From positions 930,001-994,000 of the forward strand of contig NZ_JAAONY010000002.1 of NCBI RefSeq assembly GCF_011602085.1: DNA of 64,000 nt, written 5' to 3'. How positions within the stretch are numbered: the stretch's first letter is position 1; every line of letters starts with the position of its first letter. Under the pieces are notes generated by a model that was given only the letters and a program-made list of their open reading frames with translations, was not told the origin of the DNA and did no database searches. Origin of the DNA: Pseudoteredinibacter isoporae. Its GTDB lineage: Bacteria > Pseudomonadota > Gammaproteobacteria > Pseudomonadales > Cellvibrionaceae. A program made the translations under genes and the position numbers. Of the stretch, positions 17,412 to 26,754 are shown piece after piece.

Positions 17412-20354
17412 TTACGACCCTAGTATTCTGAAATGGTCATGCCTCTCCCTAATCAAATAATCATCAACCGATGCTAGTATATTTCCTAATTTACCTGTAA
17501 TTGAATCTGCAGAGATACCCGGTTGAACAGCGATGATTCTAAAGGTTATCGTTGCCGGAGGAACTTCGCACACCAGCTTGCGCAGTGTATCAAGATCCCC
17601 TTTAATGAAAGTACACGCCCCCTTTCTCTCATTGAATCTATAGTTTATGCGCTCAAAAAGCTTAGAGGGTCGAGTATAAATCGTACATTTAATCGACTGC
17701 CCGCATACCTCATAGGCGTCTTCAACCCGGTCACCTGGCTTGAGTCCCCCCGCCTTCTTGCAGTGATAAAACTCGATTAAAACCCCTTCATCTTGTCTAT
17801 TGACGGTAATAAAGTCGGCAATTTCTCCAGTTCCGTGGTCAAAATAAACCACATCAAGATCATCGTCTTCAGCAAGATGCATTGATAAATATGATTGAAT
17901 AGAAATACCGTGATCAGAATCAGGCTTACATTCATTCCTAACATCAACACCATTGCCCTCCCAGTCAACGGGAATGATGTTCTCCAAACGAAAATTCGTA
18001 CTATTCTCATGGCTAGGCATAAAGCTCAAACCATGAAATGAGGAAAGCTCCCCGGTATAAAAAACCAGAGGATAATCATTTAATAAGCATTCCAAAGGCA
18101 CCCTACTTCCCATTTTTCTAGCGAAAAGTTTCGTTTCACTCAAAGGCGCGAATAGTTCACCACCTAAAATTGAGAATTTAAAAGGAAATCTATCTTCGAA
18201 AACGACAATATTAAAAGTGATCTCTCTGTCTGTTATTGAGTCATAATCAATTTCAATATCACAATCTAGGAGCGGACAAGATTGCCAATCACAAGCAACC
18301 AAAAACTCAACGACATAACTCCCCTTATAAATCTCCCTATCCCAATCACTGTACATCACATTTTCTGGGACTTTTTCCAGTTCCTGACCGACTGACAATA
18401 AATCTAGACCACACCTAGTGTTCTCATTCAAATCACTGGTTACTTTCTTTGCAAGTGATTTACACCATGCTATTAATTCTGGAATTTGAGATGATTTATT
18501 ACTCCATATTTTCGAAGTGCTACTAATTCCTATAGTTACCTCTTCGCCATTATCTTCAGCGCTACCAAAGCAATGCCCTCGATGATACAACCTTGAATCA
18601 GAAGGTTGTATAGCCTTATCGGCACCAGCCCCAGATATAATACGATACGATTCACTGGTGCTTGATTTTGACCTATTACGCATCCCGACGTTAAAGAACT
18701 CATGATTCTTTAACCCATTTAAAGCCCTATTAATTCTATTGAGGGGAAGAATATTCCCCCCCTCCAATGCAACTCCTTGCAAGACCAAATCATAGAAACC
18801 AGGGGTACGACGGGTAAAGCATAAAAAGACGAGCTTAGCATCTTCATCGTAATAAATTATAAAAGCATCGTGCTCTACGTTATTAAATCGATCATCTTTG
18901 CTAAAGCTTGATCTCTTGACCTCCTTCGTAATAAAGATGGCCGTATTTAAACTATCGCTGATTCTCTCATGTATAACCTCTATGTCCTGCGGCCAAGCTA
19001 TTTCTCCCCGGAGATCCACTCTCCCAGCAGTACTATAAACTTTAACATGATGGTAGGGCTCTATTGTATAAAGCGACATATCATCAAACTCTTCACAATC
19101 ATAACCTCCGGATTTTTCGAAGGATTCTAAAGCCTCTCTAACAGCCGTCTCTCTTTCCACACGCGCTGAACTAAGGTTGGCAATCATTTCTTGCCAAACC
19201 GTTCCTGATCGATACAGCCGTTCCGACTCGATTTTTATCTCTGATGGAACAGCAATAAATTTCGCTGGCCCCAAGTGGGCGCCAGCTGTCCGGGCAAACC
19301 TACCAACAAATTGCAAAGTTACTGCTAGCGACTTGTGAGGGCTATGTACAGCAGCTATTTTCAGACTTGGAAAATCGAAGCCTTCGCCTAGCATGTCAAC
19401 ACAGATGATTCCATCTAAGCTTCCATCAGAAAGACTCTTAATTACTCCATTAACATGCTTAAGCGAGTGATCACCCTTTACAACTTTAAGCTTAAGGTCG
19501 GTATGGTCTTGGTATAGTTTTGCAAGTTCTGATGCTCGCTTCTTACTATCCGTCCTGATCATAATCCTATGATCAAAGCCAGCTGATGAGTCAGCCTTAT
19601 ATTGACGATCAGCCTCTTTTGCTATGGCTATATCCGATGTAGAGCCCGCATCTTCAAGCTCAACAGGGATGTATGATATTTCACCGAAAATTCCGTCATG
19701 GTAGGCTTTTGATAGCGGGTAAGAGTAAATCAGCCTACCTTTAATCTCTTTATTATCGCGCCGAAAAGGCGTAGCTGTAAGTAGTATTTTTCTAGCGTCG
19801 TCAAATGCATCGATAATGCCTTTCCAGGTCCTGGCCGGGCTATGGTGAGCCTCATCAACCAAAACAAGATCAAAAAGATCAGTAGGCGGATTGGGAATAT
19901 TCTCAAATGAGGGGCTAATACTAGGGAGAGTACCAACCACAACATCATAATCTTTCATTTTTTCCCAATCATCATCGGATCCTAGTCTTTCACGTGTGCT
20001 AAACACCTTTGGACTTTCGATTGTCTCAGGAAGAGCTTGAATCTTTTTGAGCACATCAAGCGTTTCAAACTGCTCTGCAATTTGCTCTCTTACCAACCTA
20101 CTTGGGGTGATAACCAGCACCCTATTGGCCCTCAGCAAAAAAGCGGCGGCGATAAGGACTGCCGTCTTCCCTGACCCAGTTGGCATCGTGACAATTCCTG
20201 GCTCAGTGCGATTGGTAAAATGTGAGCCTATCGCATGCAATGCTCCAAGCTGAGCATTGCGAAAACCAGGCTCCTCATCACCTAAAGCAATAGGCCAAAC
20301 CAATCCCTTGTAATTCTTGGAAAAATAGTCTCGCGATATAAATTCTTTTTTCAT
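17412..20354 (-). CDS. Superfamily 2 helicase with possible C-terminal nuclease domain (defence-type)
   Basis: A 980-residue DEAD/DEAH-type helicase. Walker A TMPTGSGKT ends at residue 64, DEAH is at 167-170, motif III is LLTATPFR (191-198), and motif VI is the QFVGRFART segment. After the two RecA-like lobes come some 500 residues of unassigned sequence. Near the C-terminus, GEIADFI (843-849) and LIEFYHCK (859-866), followed by RVEDAYEVCGQ, look like a degenerate PD-(D/E)xK-type nuclease core (D847, E861/H864, K866). I recall this HCK/EVCGQ signature from stand-alone helicases in defence islands. It lies five bases after a KTSC-domain gene, with which it is surely co-transcribed. Role in restricting foreign DNA is inference. 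Confidence 0.82.
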   Translation of the reverse strand: MKKEFISRDYFSKNYKGLVWPIALGDEEPGFRNAQLGALHAIGSHFTNRTEPGIVTMPTGSGKTAVLIAAAFLLRANRVLVITPSRLVREQIAEQFETLDVLKKIQALPETIESPKVFSTRERLGSDDDWEKMKDYDVVVGTLPSISPSFENIPNPPTDLFDLVLVDEAHHSPARTWKGIIDAFDDARKILLTATPFRRDNKEIKGRLIYSYPLSKAYHDGIFGEISYIPVELEDAGSTSDIAIAKEADRQYKADSSAGFDHRIMIRTDSKKRASELAKLYQDHTDLKLKVVKGDHSLKHVNGVIKSLSDGSLDGIICVDMLGEGFDFPSLKIAAVHSPHKSLAVTLQFVGRFARTAGAHLGPAKFIAVPSEIKIESERLYRSGTVWQEMIANLSSARVERETAVREALESFEKSGGYDCEEFDDMSLYTIEPYHHVKVYSTAGRVDLRGEIAWPQDIEVIHERISDSLNTAIFITKEVKRSSFSKDDRFNNVEHDAFIIYYDEDAKLVFLCFTRRTPGFYDLVLQGVALEGGNILPLNRINRALNGLKNHEFFNVGMRNRSKSSTSESYRIISGAGADKAIQPSDSRLYHRGHCFGSAEDNGEEVTIGISSTSKIWSNKSSQIPELIAWCKSLAKKVTSDLNENTRCGLDLLSVGQELEKVPENVMYSDWDREIYKGSYVVEFLVACDWQSCPLLDCDIEIDYDSITDREITFNIVVFEDRFPFKFSILGGELFAPLSETKLFARKMGSRVPLECLLNDYPLVFYTGELSSFHGLSFMPSHENSTNFRLENIIPVDWEGNGVDVRNECKPDSDHGISIQSYLSMHLAEDDDLDVVYFDHGTGEIADFITVNRQDEGVLIEFYHCKKAGGLKPGDRVEDAYEVCGQSIKCTIYTRPSKLFERINYRFNERKGACTFIKGDLDTLRKLVCEVPPATITFRIIAVQPGISADSITGKLGNILASVDDYLIRERHDHFRILGS

Positions 20355-20359
20355 AGTGA

Positions 20360-20566
20360 TTAGCAGTCATACTGGTCTTTAATATAGTCGTGGTAGTACC
20401 TTCCTACAGAATCCGCATTAACAAACTCTTTAAAAACACTTTCAGGAACACCATAGAATTCGTAGTAAGGATCACTATCATTAAAATCGATATACATCCG
20501 CTGAGAGGCGGACTCATAGCCTACTTTCCGGATCGCCGAAGACCGCACATAAACCCAATCAGTCAT
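20360..20566 (-). CDS. KTSC domain protein
   Basis: A 68-residue protein made almost only of a KTSC domain: VRSSAIRKVGYESASQRM, then YIDFNDSDPYYEFYGVPESVF, then SVGRYYHDYI. The domain's function is unclear; it occurs alone or fused to enzymes including phage and RNA-related proteins. It starts with a good ribosome site (AGGGG) and ends five bases before the helicase start, so it is the first gene of that pair and could regulate or assist the helicase. Confidence 0.82.
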   Translation of the reverse strand: MTDWVYVRSSAIRKVGYESASQRMYIDFNDSDPYYEFYGVPESVFKEFVNADSVGRYYHDYIKDQYDC

Positions 20567-20596
20567 AAATTTCCCCTATGAACCTAATTCACAGCA

Positions 20597-20848
20597 TCAC
20601 TTTTTACGCTTTGGAGTTTGAGCAAGCGCACTTCCTGCAGCTGATTTAGACGCCTTTGAAGTACGCCGGTCTCGCAATGTTCTGGAGGCAGCTTTTGCTG
20701 CCTGGGAGGAAGTTTGCTTCGTGGCTGATTTACGCTGAGAAAGAGCGCTCCCAGCCGCTGATTTGGATTTTGAGCTTGTCGATCTACTCTGTAAGGTCTT
20801 GGATGCCGCATTAGCGGCTTTTTTGCTGGTCATTTTCCTATTGGTCAC
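20597..20848 (-). CDS. Ser/Lys/Ala-rich two-repeat protein
   Basis: An 83-residue basic protein built from two similar halves, each of the form AxxAASxTLxxRxTSxxSKSAAGSALxQ (about residues 10-41 and 49-79). The GTG start at 20848 has an AGGGG site seven bases before it. Stop lies 30 bases before the KTSC gene, so it may be the first gene of that operon. Similar small repeat proteins are common beside restriction and mobile genes, but I know no function; DNA binding is possible from its charge. Confidence 0.6.
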   Translation of the reverse strand: MTNRKMTSKKAANAASKTLQSRSTSSKSKSAAGSALSQRKSATKQTSSQAAKAASRTLRDRRTSKASKSAAGSALAQTPKRKK

Positions 20849-21149
20849 TGTAATACCCCTATTTTCGTCCTTAAATAGGGCCCGAGATGAAAGAATGCAC
20901 TAAATAGACAGTCAAATCCGGCCTCGATTCACTATATCTTGGGGTTAACGCTCATTATTCAACCATTTCCCATAAATTTTTTACGGATTAATAAATTTAT
21001 CATGGCTATCAATAACTTATGGAGAGCGATAACCCTAAATCACTCAACACTTACTAAGATCCCCTAACAACGAAGTACAAAATATAACCAAACCTTGAAT
21101 TTTGGGAGATTTTTTTATATATTTTCTGACAGTTATTGAGAAAATCATT

Positions 21150-21752
21150 ATGTCTGTAAATCAAGCTATCACCAGCCACATAGAGACCTTTCCAGCAGGG
21201 GAACCGTTTGCTATTAGCCGTTTTCTGAATCTGGGATCTCGCACAGCTGTAGACAAATCACTATCACGTCTTGTTAAACAGGGTTCTATAGAACGCATCA
21301 CACAGGGCATCTATATCCGCCCCAAAAAGAACCGTTTTATTGGCTCGGTAAAACCAGAGATCAGCAAAGTTATCCAAACAATAGCTGAATCCAACGGGGA
21401 GACCATCGAGGTACATGGAGCCGAAGCAGCTAGGCGATTCCAGCTGTCCACCCAAGTTCCGACCATACCTATCTATTACACCAGCGGCTCATCTCGAACT
21501 TTGGCCATTGGCAAACTCAAGGTCAAATTGGTTCACGCCGCTCCTCGGAAGCTTCAGCTGGCAGGAAAAAAGTCAGGAGTAGCTCTATCTGCTCTCTGGT
21601 TTCTTGGCAAAGGGAACCTCAGCGAGAGCATCGTTAAGAGGGTGATGAGCAAGCTGTCACCTACAGAAAAACAGGAGTTGGTAGAAGCCGAAAAACCTGC
21701 ATGGATGACTAAGGCATTACACCTCTATAGTAAGACCCCCACCCATGTCTGA
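21150..21752 (+). CDS. AbiEi-like antitoxin (DUF6088 type)
   Basis: A 200-residue protein from the ATG at 21150 with an N-terminal winged-helix region (AISRFLNLGSRTAVDKSLSRL, QGSIERITQGIYIRPK) and the AbiEi-type middle VHGAEAARRFQLSTQVPTIPIYYTSG. Members are transcriptional autorepressors and antitoxins of type IV systems. The frame could extend 16 codons upstream, but the shorter start removes a hydrophobic tail untypical of the family. Its end overlaps the next gene, the matching toxin, by eight bases. Confidence 0.85.
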   Translation: MSVNQAITSHIETFPAGEPFAISRFLNLGSRTAVDKSLSRLVKQGSIERITQGIYIRPKKNRFIGSVKPEISKVIQTIAESNGETIEVHGAEAARRFQLSTQVPTIPIYYTSGSSRTLAIGKLKVKLVHAAPRKLQLAGKKSGVALSALWFLGKGNLSESIVKRVMSKLSPTEKQELVEAEKPAWMTKALHLYSKTPTHV

Positions 21753-22761
21753 AAAATTCTTACACTTAGACGCAAATGAGCGCAAAGAAATTCTCGAAAC
21801 ATTGGCACCTGATATGGGGCGAAAAGCCAATGTGCTAGAAAAAGACCTTTGGGTCTGCTGGGCTCTGGAGGCTGTTTTTTCAATGCCAGACGCACTACCT
21901 ATGGCATTCAAAGGGGGTACATCGCTATCCAAAGTATTCCGTGCGATTAATCGCTTCTCTGAAGACATTGACATAACAATAGACTACCGCGCCTTAGCGA
22001 AGCATATCAGCGATGACTTCGATCCGTTTAAACAAGGCCAGTCTAATAATCAAATCAGAAAGTATGGAGATCGCCTCAAAGAAGGGGTCAAAAGGTATGC
22101 TGCTGATTTGATCATCCCCTACATAAAGGCTCAAAAAGACTTACTGCCCTATGGCGATGATCTTACTATTGAGCACTCCAAAGACGGGGAAAATATCTGG
22201 GTTCATTTTCCGTCTGTGGTTGAAGAACAAGATGAATATCTCAAAAGCAGTGTATTAATTGAACTAGGAGGTAGAAATACAATTGATCCTAATGCTGTCC
22301 ATACGGTCAAACCTGATATATCAGAACCGCTCAGTGATCAGCCTCTTGAGTTCCCCGCAGCAAATATTGTTGTCTTGGCTCCAGAGCGTACTTTTTGGGA
22401 GAAAGCCACGCTCATACACTCAGAATGTAATCGAGGAACCATGAAAGCTAACGTGGGTCGTCTTTCTAGGCACTGGTACGACCTTCATTTGTTAAATGAA
22501 TCTGAAGTCGGAAAACTAGCCATTAACAACACTAACTTGTTAAACGACGTAATCAATTATAAGAAATGCTTTTATCGAAGCGGGTTTGCAAACTATGACG
22601 CCTGCGCAAACAAGGGTTTTAAGCTAATTCCCAAAGATACTGTATTGGCCGAACTGGAAAAAGACTACCGTAACATGCAGGATATGATCTACGGAGAAGC
22701 ACCAACATTCGATGCAATTATTTCATCGCTGTCCCAACTTGAAATCACTCTCAATAGCTAA
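21745..22761 (+). CDS. AbiEii-like nucleotidyltransferase toxin
   Basis: A 338-residue nucleotidyltransferase of the AbiEii/AbiGii family. The diagnostic FKGGTSLSKVF (G-S motif of the nucleotidyl-transferase fold) is followed by RFSEDIDITID with the metal-binding aspartates, and a later EKATLIHSE segment. Such toxins act in abortive infection and are held in check by the upstream AbiEi protein. The eight-base overlap with the antitoxin indicates coupled translation. Domain and order are as expected; nothing appears broken. Confidence 0.88.
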   Translation: MSEKFLHLDANERKEILETLAPDMGRKANVLEKDLWVCWALEAVFSMPDALPMAFKGGTSLSKVFRAINRFSEDIDITIDYRALAKHISDDFDPFKQGQSNNQIRKYGDRLKEGVKRYAADLIIPYIKAQKDLLPYGDDLTIEHSKDGENIWVHFPSVVEEQDEYLKSSVLIELGGRNTIDPNAVHTVKPDISEPLSDQPLEFPAANIVVLAPERTFWEKATLIHSECNRGTMKANVGRLSRHWYDLHLLNESEVGKLAINNTNLLNDVINYKKCFYRSGFANYDACANKGFKLIPKDTVLAELEKDYRNMQDMIYGEAPTFDAIISSLSQLEITLNS

Positions 22762-23139
22762 TTCCACTATCAACAAAACCTCCTTTATCCACATCGAAAT
22801 AGCTTGCTACACCAGCGAATAATACACTCCTGGATTAAAGTTCGGATTTTAACGAGCTAGAATTTAGAGGCCAAAGCGACGCCAAAATAAAGTCAAAAGC
22901 ATTTTCCTGTGCCAGACTGCAGTAGAAAATCTTACCCTAGGCTGGCATATAACTCCTTTTCTCACCATTCAAAACAAAAAGCACGCCGAACAGACTTAAA
23001 CAAATCAATAAGCTATTTTCATGCCATTTAAAACTAAAGTTTTATTGGAAATTTTAAACAGCGGCCAAATATACATACTGCACACTTTTTTGATTGCAAA
23101 AAAGCGGTCAATCTACGATCCTCCACCTCCATAGTGACC
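22762..23139. other. Gap without gene
   Basis: Between the AbiE toxin (plus strand) and the HNH nuclease (minus strand), transcribed towards each other. It holds an AT-rich hairpin CTTTTTTG-attg-CAAAAAAG at 23085-23104 that could end transcription from either side. I see no gene. Confidence 0.4.
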
Positions 23140-24015
23140 TCACGAAAAATCAAATTCTTCAACAATCTCATCGGATTCTGACTCAATTTGCTCGTTGATC
23201 TTGTTCTTCTCAATAAAGTCTATGACGCCTTGATCAGACAATATCGCGATATACAGTGCCGACTTCCAATCCTTAGACAACTCAGCAGTTTCAATCTCAT
23301 CGAGTCGCTGCTGCAAGGCCTTTCTTAGCGAAAAAGAAGAGGCTTTGAGCTTATTAATCCAAGAATTGACTTCAAAGTGGCAGAACTCAAGAAAGCGCTT
23401 ATCGACTTTTAGCTCCGTGAAATGTCTTAGCAACCGTTCTTTCACACCCGATGATAAAGGCGCACTTTGCGTGAGTTTTGGCCGAAACCTCAGTTCTTCG
23501 CCCTCAATGGTAATCTTCACTTTGAATCTAAAGAATCTGAATGCGGCAAAGTACATCGGGCTTACAAACAAAGAGGCGTCGATACCATCACAATAGTACT
23601 TTTCCCCCTTGGTTGGCGCACAAGCTCTGCACTGAGGCACTAGGTTTTGTGGATGAATGGAATATTCGGGCCAGCTGTTTTTGGGCATAAAATGATCCAA
23701 GGTATCCGGACGAACCGGATTGCCACAAAATGGGCAGTACAACAACCCATGGCCATGACGGCGCTCCTGCAAACGATCGCCAAGATGGACAGGAGGGCGT
23801 TCATACATTTCCACAAGCGTGTCTTTGTGCACCAACATCGTACTGGAATCCGGCTTAAGCTCAAAAAGCTTTACAATGTCATCGTAACGGTATGAGCAGC
23901 TCTTTAGCTCATCAGCAATACCATCAAATGCCTCTGCGCATTCTTTTTTACTGCCTACTCCCGCATCGACCCATTCAAGCGGACACTCTCTATGCGTGTT
24001 ACCTAGGTATTTCAA
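23140..24015 (-). CDS. HNH endonuclease, PtuB-like (Septu-type partner)
   Basis: A 291-residue HNH nuclease. The zinc cysteines are C94xxC97 (YCPFCGNP) and C129xxC132 (CRACAPTKGE), with the catalytic histidine in TLDHFMPK (residues 105-112) and the Asn in HPQNLVPQ. The start is a TTG directly after the stop of the ATPase gene; it is favoured by a strong GGAGG eight bases upstream inside that gene's end. Together with the preceding ATPase this forms the ATPase plus HNH pair typical of Septu anti-phage systems. It is the last gene of a five-gene minus-strand array. Confidence 0.87.
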   Translation of the reverse strand: MKYLGNTHRECPLEWVDAGVGSKKECAEAFDGIADELKSCSYRYDDIVKLFELKPDSSTMLVHKDTLVEMYERPPVHLGDRLQERRHGHGLLYCPFCGNPVRPDTLDHFMPKNSWPEYSIHPQNLVPQCRACAPTKGEKYYCDGIDASLFVSPMYFAAFRFFRFKVKITIEGEELRFRPKLTQSAPLSSGVKERLLRHFTELKVDKRFLEFCHFEVNSWINKLKASSFSLRKALQQRLDEIETAELSKDWKSALYIAILSDQGVIDFIEKNKINEQIESESDEIVEEFDFS

Positions 24016-25722
24016 TTACTCATCCTCCACCTCGAAACCCTCCGCCGGGTACATCTTGGAGAGCAGGTGCGCTAAGGCCGAATCCCCTATGTTTCTCTTA
24101 ACTTCGACCAACATCTCAGAATCGAGATTTTTGACATTAATGATGGCGTTGAGTGCATCCTCATACTGTTTCTCCACCTGAAAATCGTCAAAAACCTCGC
24201 GAATAATCGCTTCCGTTGATGCCCCATAGGTCTCAATGGTAGGGTTGGAAAATGTGGTTCGATGGGTTTCTCGTCTTAGGACGTGAACTTCAGATCTTGC
24301 CACCTCTCGAGTTAAAATGGCTGAGTGTGTCGCGATAACAGCGTATGAGGACGTTTTCTTCAGCAGAGACTTCAGCATATTAATCAGACCGACTTCTAGT
24401 TCAGGGTGCAGATACAACTCTGGTTCATCAATCAGCACCAAGCTCTCATCATCCAATTCCGCCACAATTGCGGGAATCATATACGAGTACATCCGTTGGC
24501 CGGAACTCAGCGATATGGGATCACCGTCCTTTAAGAAGACTAGCCCCTTGGAATGGTCGACGGTTCCAGTGTTGTCCGAGAAATTACTTATGACATCCGC
24601 ATTGATGTCCATGTAGCCACCGTCTTGGGAAACCATCACCACTTCATCGAAGTCAATGCAATTCGACAACGTATCAAGCATCAGATCCAGCCGGTACCGA
24701 TCTCTCCACCAATGGTTCTGCTTGTCGTAAATCGACATTCTTTCTGCAGATTTTGCACTGAGCGTTTTAGGCCAATCCAGATCAAACACGCCTTCTTCGT
24801 TCTTAAAGCCAATATACGCGTACTCATTAACCTTCATGACGCGTTCACGCCATATACCATGGTTGCTGCTGGTGACATTTTCCACATCAAGGTGCTTATA
24901 CAATTCTCGCGCAACCTCCAGTTCAGTTCGGAAGTCATCGAACGGAGAAAAAGAAACGACAATGAGCTTATGGAAAAAGTGCCAAGGTTGTTTTTGTTCG
25001 TTAATTCCCAACACCACATCAGCCAGCTCTTGAAGAATACGAGACTTCCCTGCCCCGTTCTTACCGATGAGGATGTTGACGTTATCCTCTCGAAACCCCT
25101 CCAGCTCGCCAAACTGTATAGACACCCGCTCCATAAACTCCGGCAATTGTTCCAGTTCTATTCGGAAACTTTTATCACGGCGGTATGTGCCATTCGCGAT
25201 GCTCCGTCCCTTTTTGATCATCGCTTCAGCGCTGCTGCCTTTCCTTAGGATGGCCTTCTCAAACCCAGGCCATTTCTCATACGTTGAACGTCGAGCATAG
25301 TAATAGCTCGCATCACACAAGTCTCTCAAAGCCGTATCGGCTTGGCCATCGCCCAGCAACTTATTGATCTTGCTGTAGGTGTCAATTTCTCGGGGCAAGG
25401 ACACCACGGTGGTAATATTCAGAACATCATTTATTTGAAAAATGTCTTCGGATACCTTAGTCGACTTTCTCTTCAAATACTCTGCGCTTTCTTCAACTCC
25501 CTTAATGAGAAACCTTATATGCCCTAAAGAGGGTGGATCCTCGCAAACTTCATTTATTATTCTATCTACGTTGCCATCTTCCTTTACAAAACGTACATCA
25601 AAAAGAACCGTATAGCCAAAATCATCCCAGGGAAATTGATGACCTGAGTGAAAATTGTCTGTAAACAGGTGAAGTCCTGGGAATTGTTGAATTTTCTCGG
25701 TTTCGGAATAGTATATGTTCAT
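24016..25722 (-). CDS. ABC/AAA-like ATPase, PtuA-like with extra N-terminal domain
   Basis: A 568-residue ATPase of the OLD/SMC-like AAA class. Walker A GKNGAGKS is at 220-227, the signature-like SLSSGQRMYSYM precedes Walker B LVLIDEPE, then LYLHPELE and the switch histidine in AVIATHSAIL. In ordinary PtuA proteins the Walker A lies close to the N-terminus; here about 200 residues of unassigned sequence come first. The HNH gene begins at the next codon, so they are translationally coupled. Likely role: nucleotide-controlled nuclease complex against phage. Septu assignment rests on pairing and motifs, not on a database search. Confidence 0.85.
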   Translation of the reverse strand: MNIYYSETEKIQQFPGLHLFTDNFHSGHQFPWDDFGYTVLFDVRFVKEDGNVDRIINEVCEDPPSLGHIRFLIKGVEESAEYLKRKSTKVSEDIFQINDVLNITTVVSLPREIDTYSKINKLLGDGQADTALRDLCDASYYYARRSTYEKWPGFEKAILRKGSSAEAMIKKGRSIANGTYRRDKSFRIELEQLPEFMERVSIQFGELEGFREDNVNILIGKNGAGKSRILQELADVVLGINEQKQPWHFFHKLIVVSFSPFDDFRTELEVARELYKHLDVENVTSSNHGIWRERVMKVNEYAYIGFKNEEGVFDLDWPKTLSAKSAERMSIYDKQNHWWRDRYRLDLMLDTLSNCIDFDEVVMVSQDGGYMDINADVISNFSDNTGTVDHSKGLVFLKDGDPISLSSGQRMYSYMIPAIVAELDDESLVLIDEPELYLHPELEVGLINMLKSLLKKTSSYAVIATHSAILTREVARSEVHVLRRETHRTTFSNPTIETYGASTEAIIREVFDDFQVEKQYEDALNAIINVKNLDSEMLVEVKRNIGDSALAHLLSKMYPAEGFEVEDE

Positions 25723-25809
25723 AGTAAGCTTACACCACAGATTGGAACGGTGAACGTTGCGTTTTCGGTATTAAATCGAGCGACGAAGGGTTAACCTTAT
25801 TCATCCGTA

Positions 25810-26652
25810 TCACTGAGATTCAAATTTTTCGTTTAACTGGTCTCTATGCTTACTGACTAGCCTGAATTTTTCCCGCCTTTCGAAAATACTGAGCACAACT
25901 TCAAACAAATTAAATGCTTGCAACAAGTCGTCTTCCGTCACATCGTGGGCATGTGTCCCTTCGTTGCCCACCAACTTCAATGTCATGAGATACCCGGCCT
26001 CGTCGGGCATGACATTTTGCAGACTCTCAATCTTTCTGTGCAAATTCCCACCACTGGCCCCCTCCCCTTCACAAAAGCGCTCGATCGCCCGCCTGAGTTT
26101 TGAAGCGGATGAAAGAGGGTCAAAATGAAATTGCTTAAACGCGTCCATCAGCTCCACCTCGATCAGGTCTGGAACGTACTTCGGGATTGTCATCATGGGG
26201 ATCGTTGGCGAGAAATACTCGAACTTAATCCTTTCGGGCTCAACCACAGTGTTTTGTGAAATTGGCTTGTGTGACTTTACAAAGCCTGTCGCTGAGACAG
26301 CACCGTTGCAATGCGTGCACCGAAAATAGCCGATGCATTGCAGTATCGACCACTGCGAGGCTTTCATTTCCGTTGATATGTTGGCAATCAGCGACGTAAT
26401 CCCCCAAAGCCAGCTTTCTTCAAATGCGCCCTCTGTTTCTTTCTGGCGTTTTGCTTTAGCCTCATTCTTGCGGGCTTCCTCCAGCCTGCAATGTCGGCTT
26501 GCAGAGAGCCGAAAGCTGTCTGGCAGTGCTTCTCGGTGCAAGGACTGCTTATCCAGGGCTAAAGTGTGATGTTGGCAATACGGACAAGGGAGATCAGGGT
26601 ATTGACCGACTTTCACAAAAGAAAGAATGGAACCCCATGTTTCAATATTCAC
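25810..26652 (-). CDS. Zinc-finger DUF4145-like protein
   Basis: A protein of about 280 residues with an N-terminal CPYC pair and a second FRCTHC pair (a likely zinc site). It also has a helical C-terminal part, ASKLRRAIERFC, LHRKIESL, LKLVGNEGTHAHDVTEDDLLQAFNLFE, which is the DUF4145 pattern seen beside or fused to restriction enzymes. A GTG at 26652, with AGG seven bases upstream, is taken as start because the sequence before it (to 26745) has no recognisable content; the longer form cannot be excluded. It lies between the SH3 membrane protein and the ATPase, all on the minus strand. Role unknown. Confidence 0.7.
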   Translation of the reverse strand: MNIETWGSILSFVKVGQYPDLPCPYCQHHTLALDKQSLHREALPDSFRLSASRHCRLEEARKNEAKAKRQKETEGAFEESWLWGITSLIANISTEMKASQWSILQCIGYFRCTHCNGAVSATGFVKSHKPISQNTVVEPERIKFEYFSPTIPMMTIPKYVPDLIEVELMDAFKQFHFDPLSSASKLRRAIERFCEGEGASGGNLHRKIESLQNVMPDEAGYLMTLKLVGNEGTHAHDVTEDDLLQAFNLFEVVLSIFERREKFRLVSKHRDQLNEKFESQ

Positions 26653-26754
26653 TATGGTACCTAAATAGGTTTTTGGGCAGTCGCCTTTTGGGGTAGGCAA
26701 TCGCTGAAATCGTAAAAATGTTAAAGTGACATAGAATAATGACAATGCTTTCGA

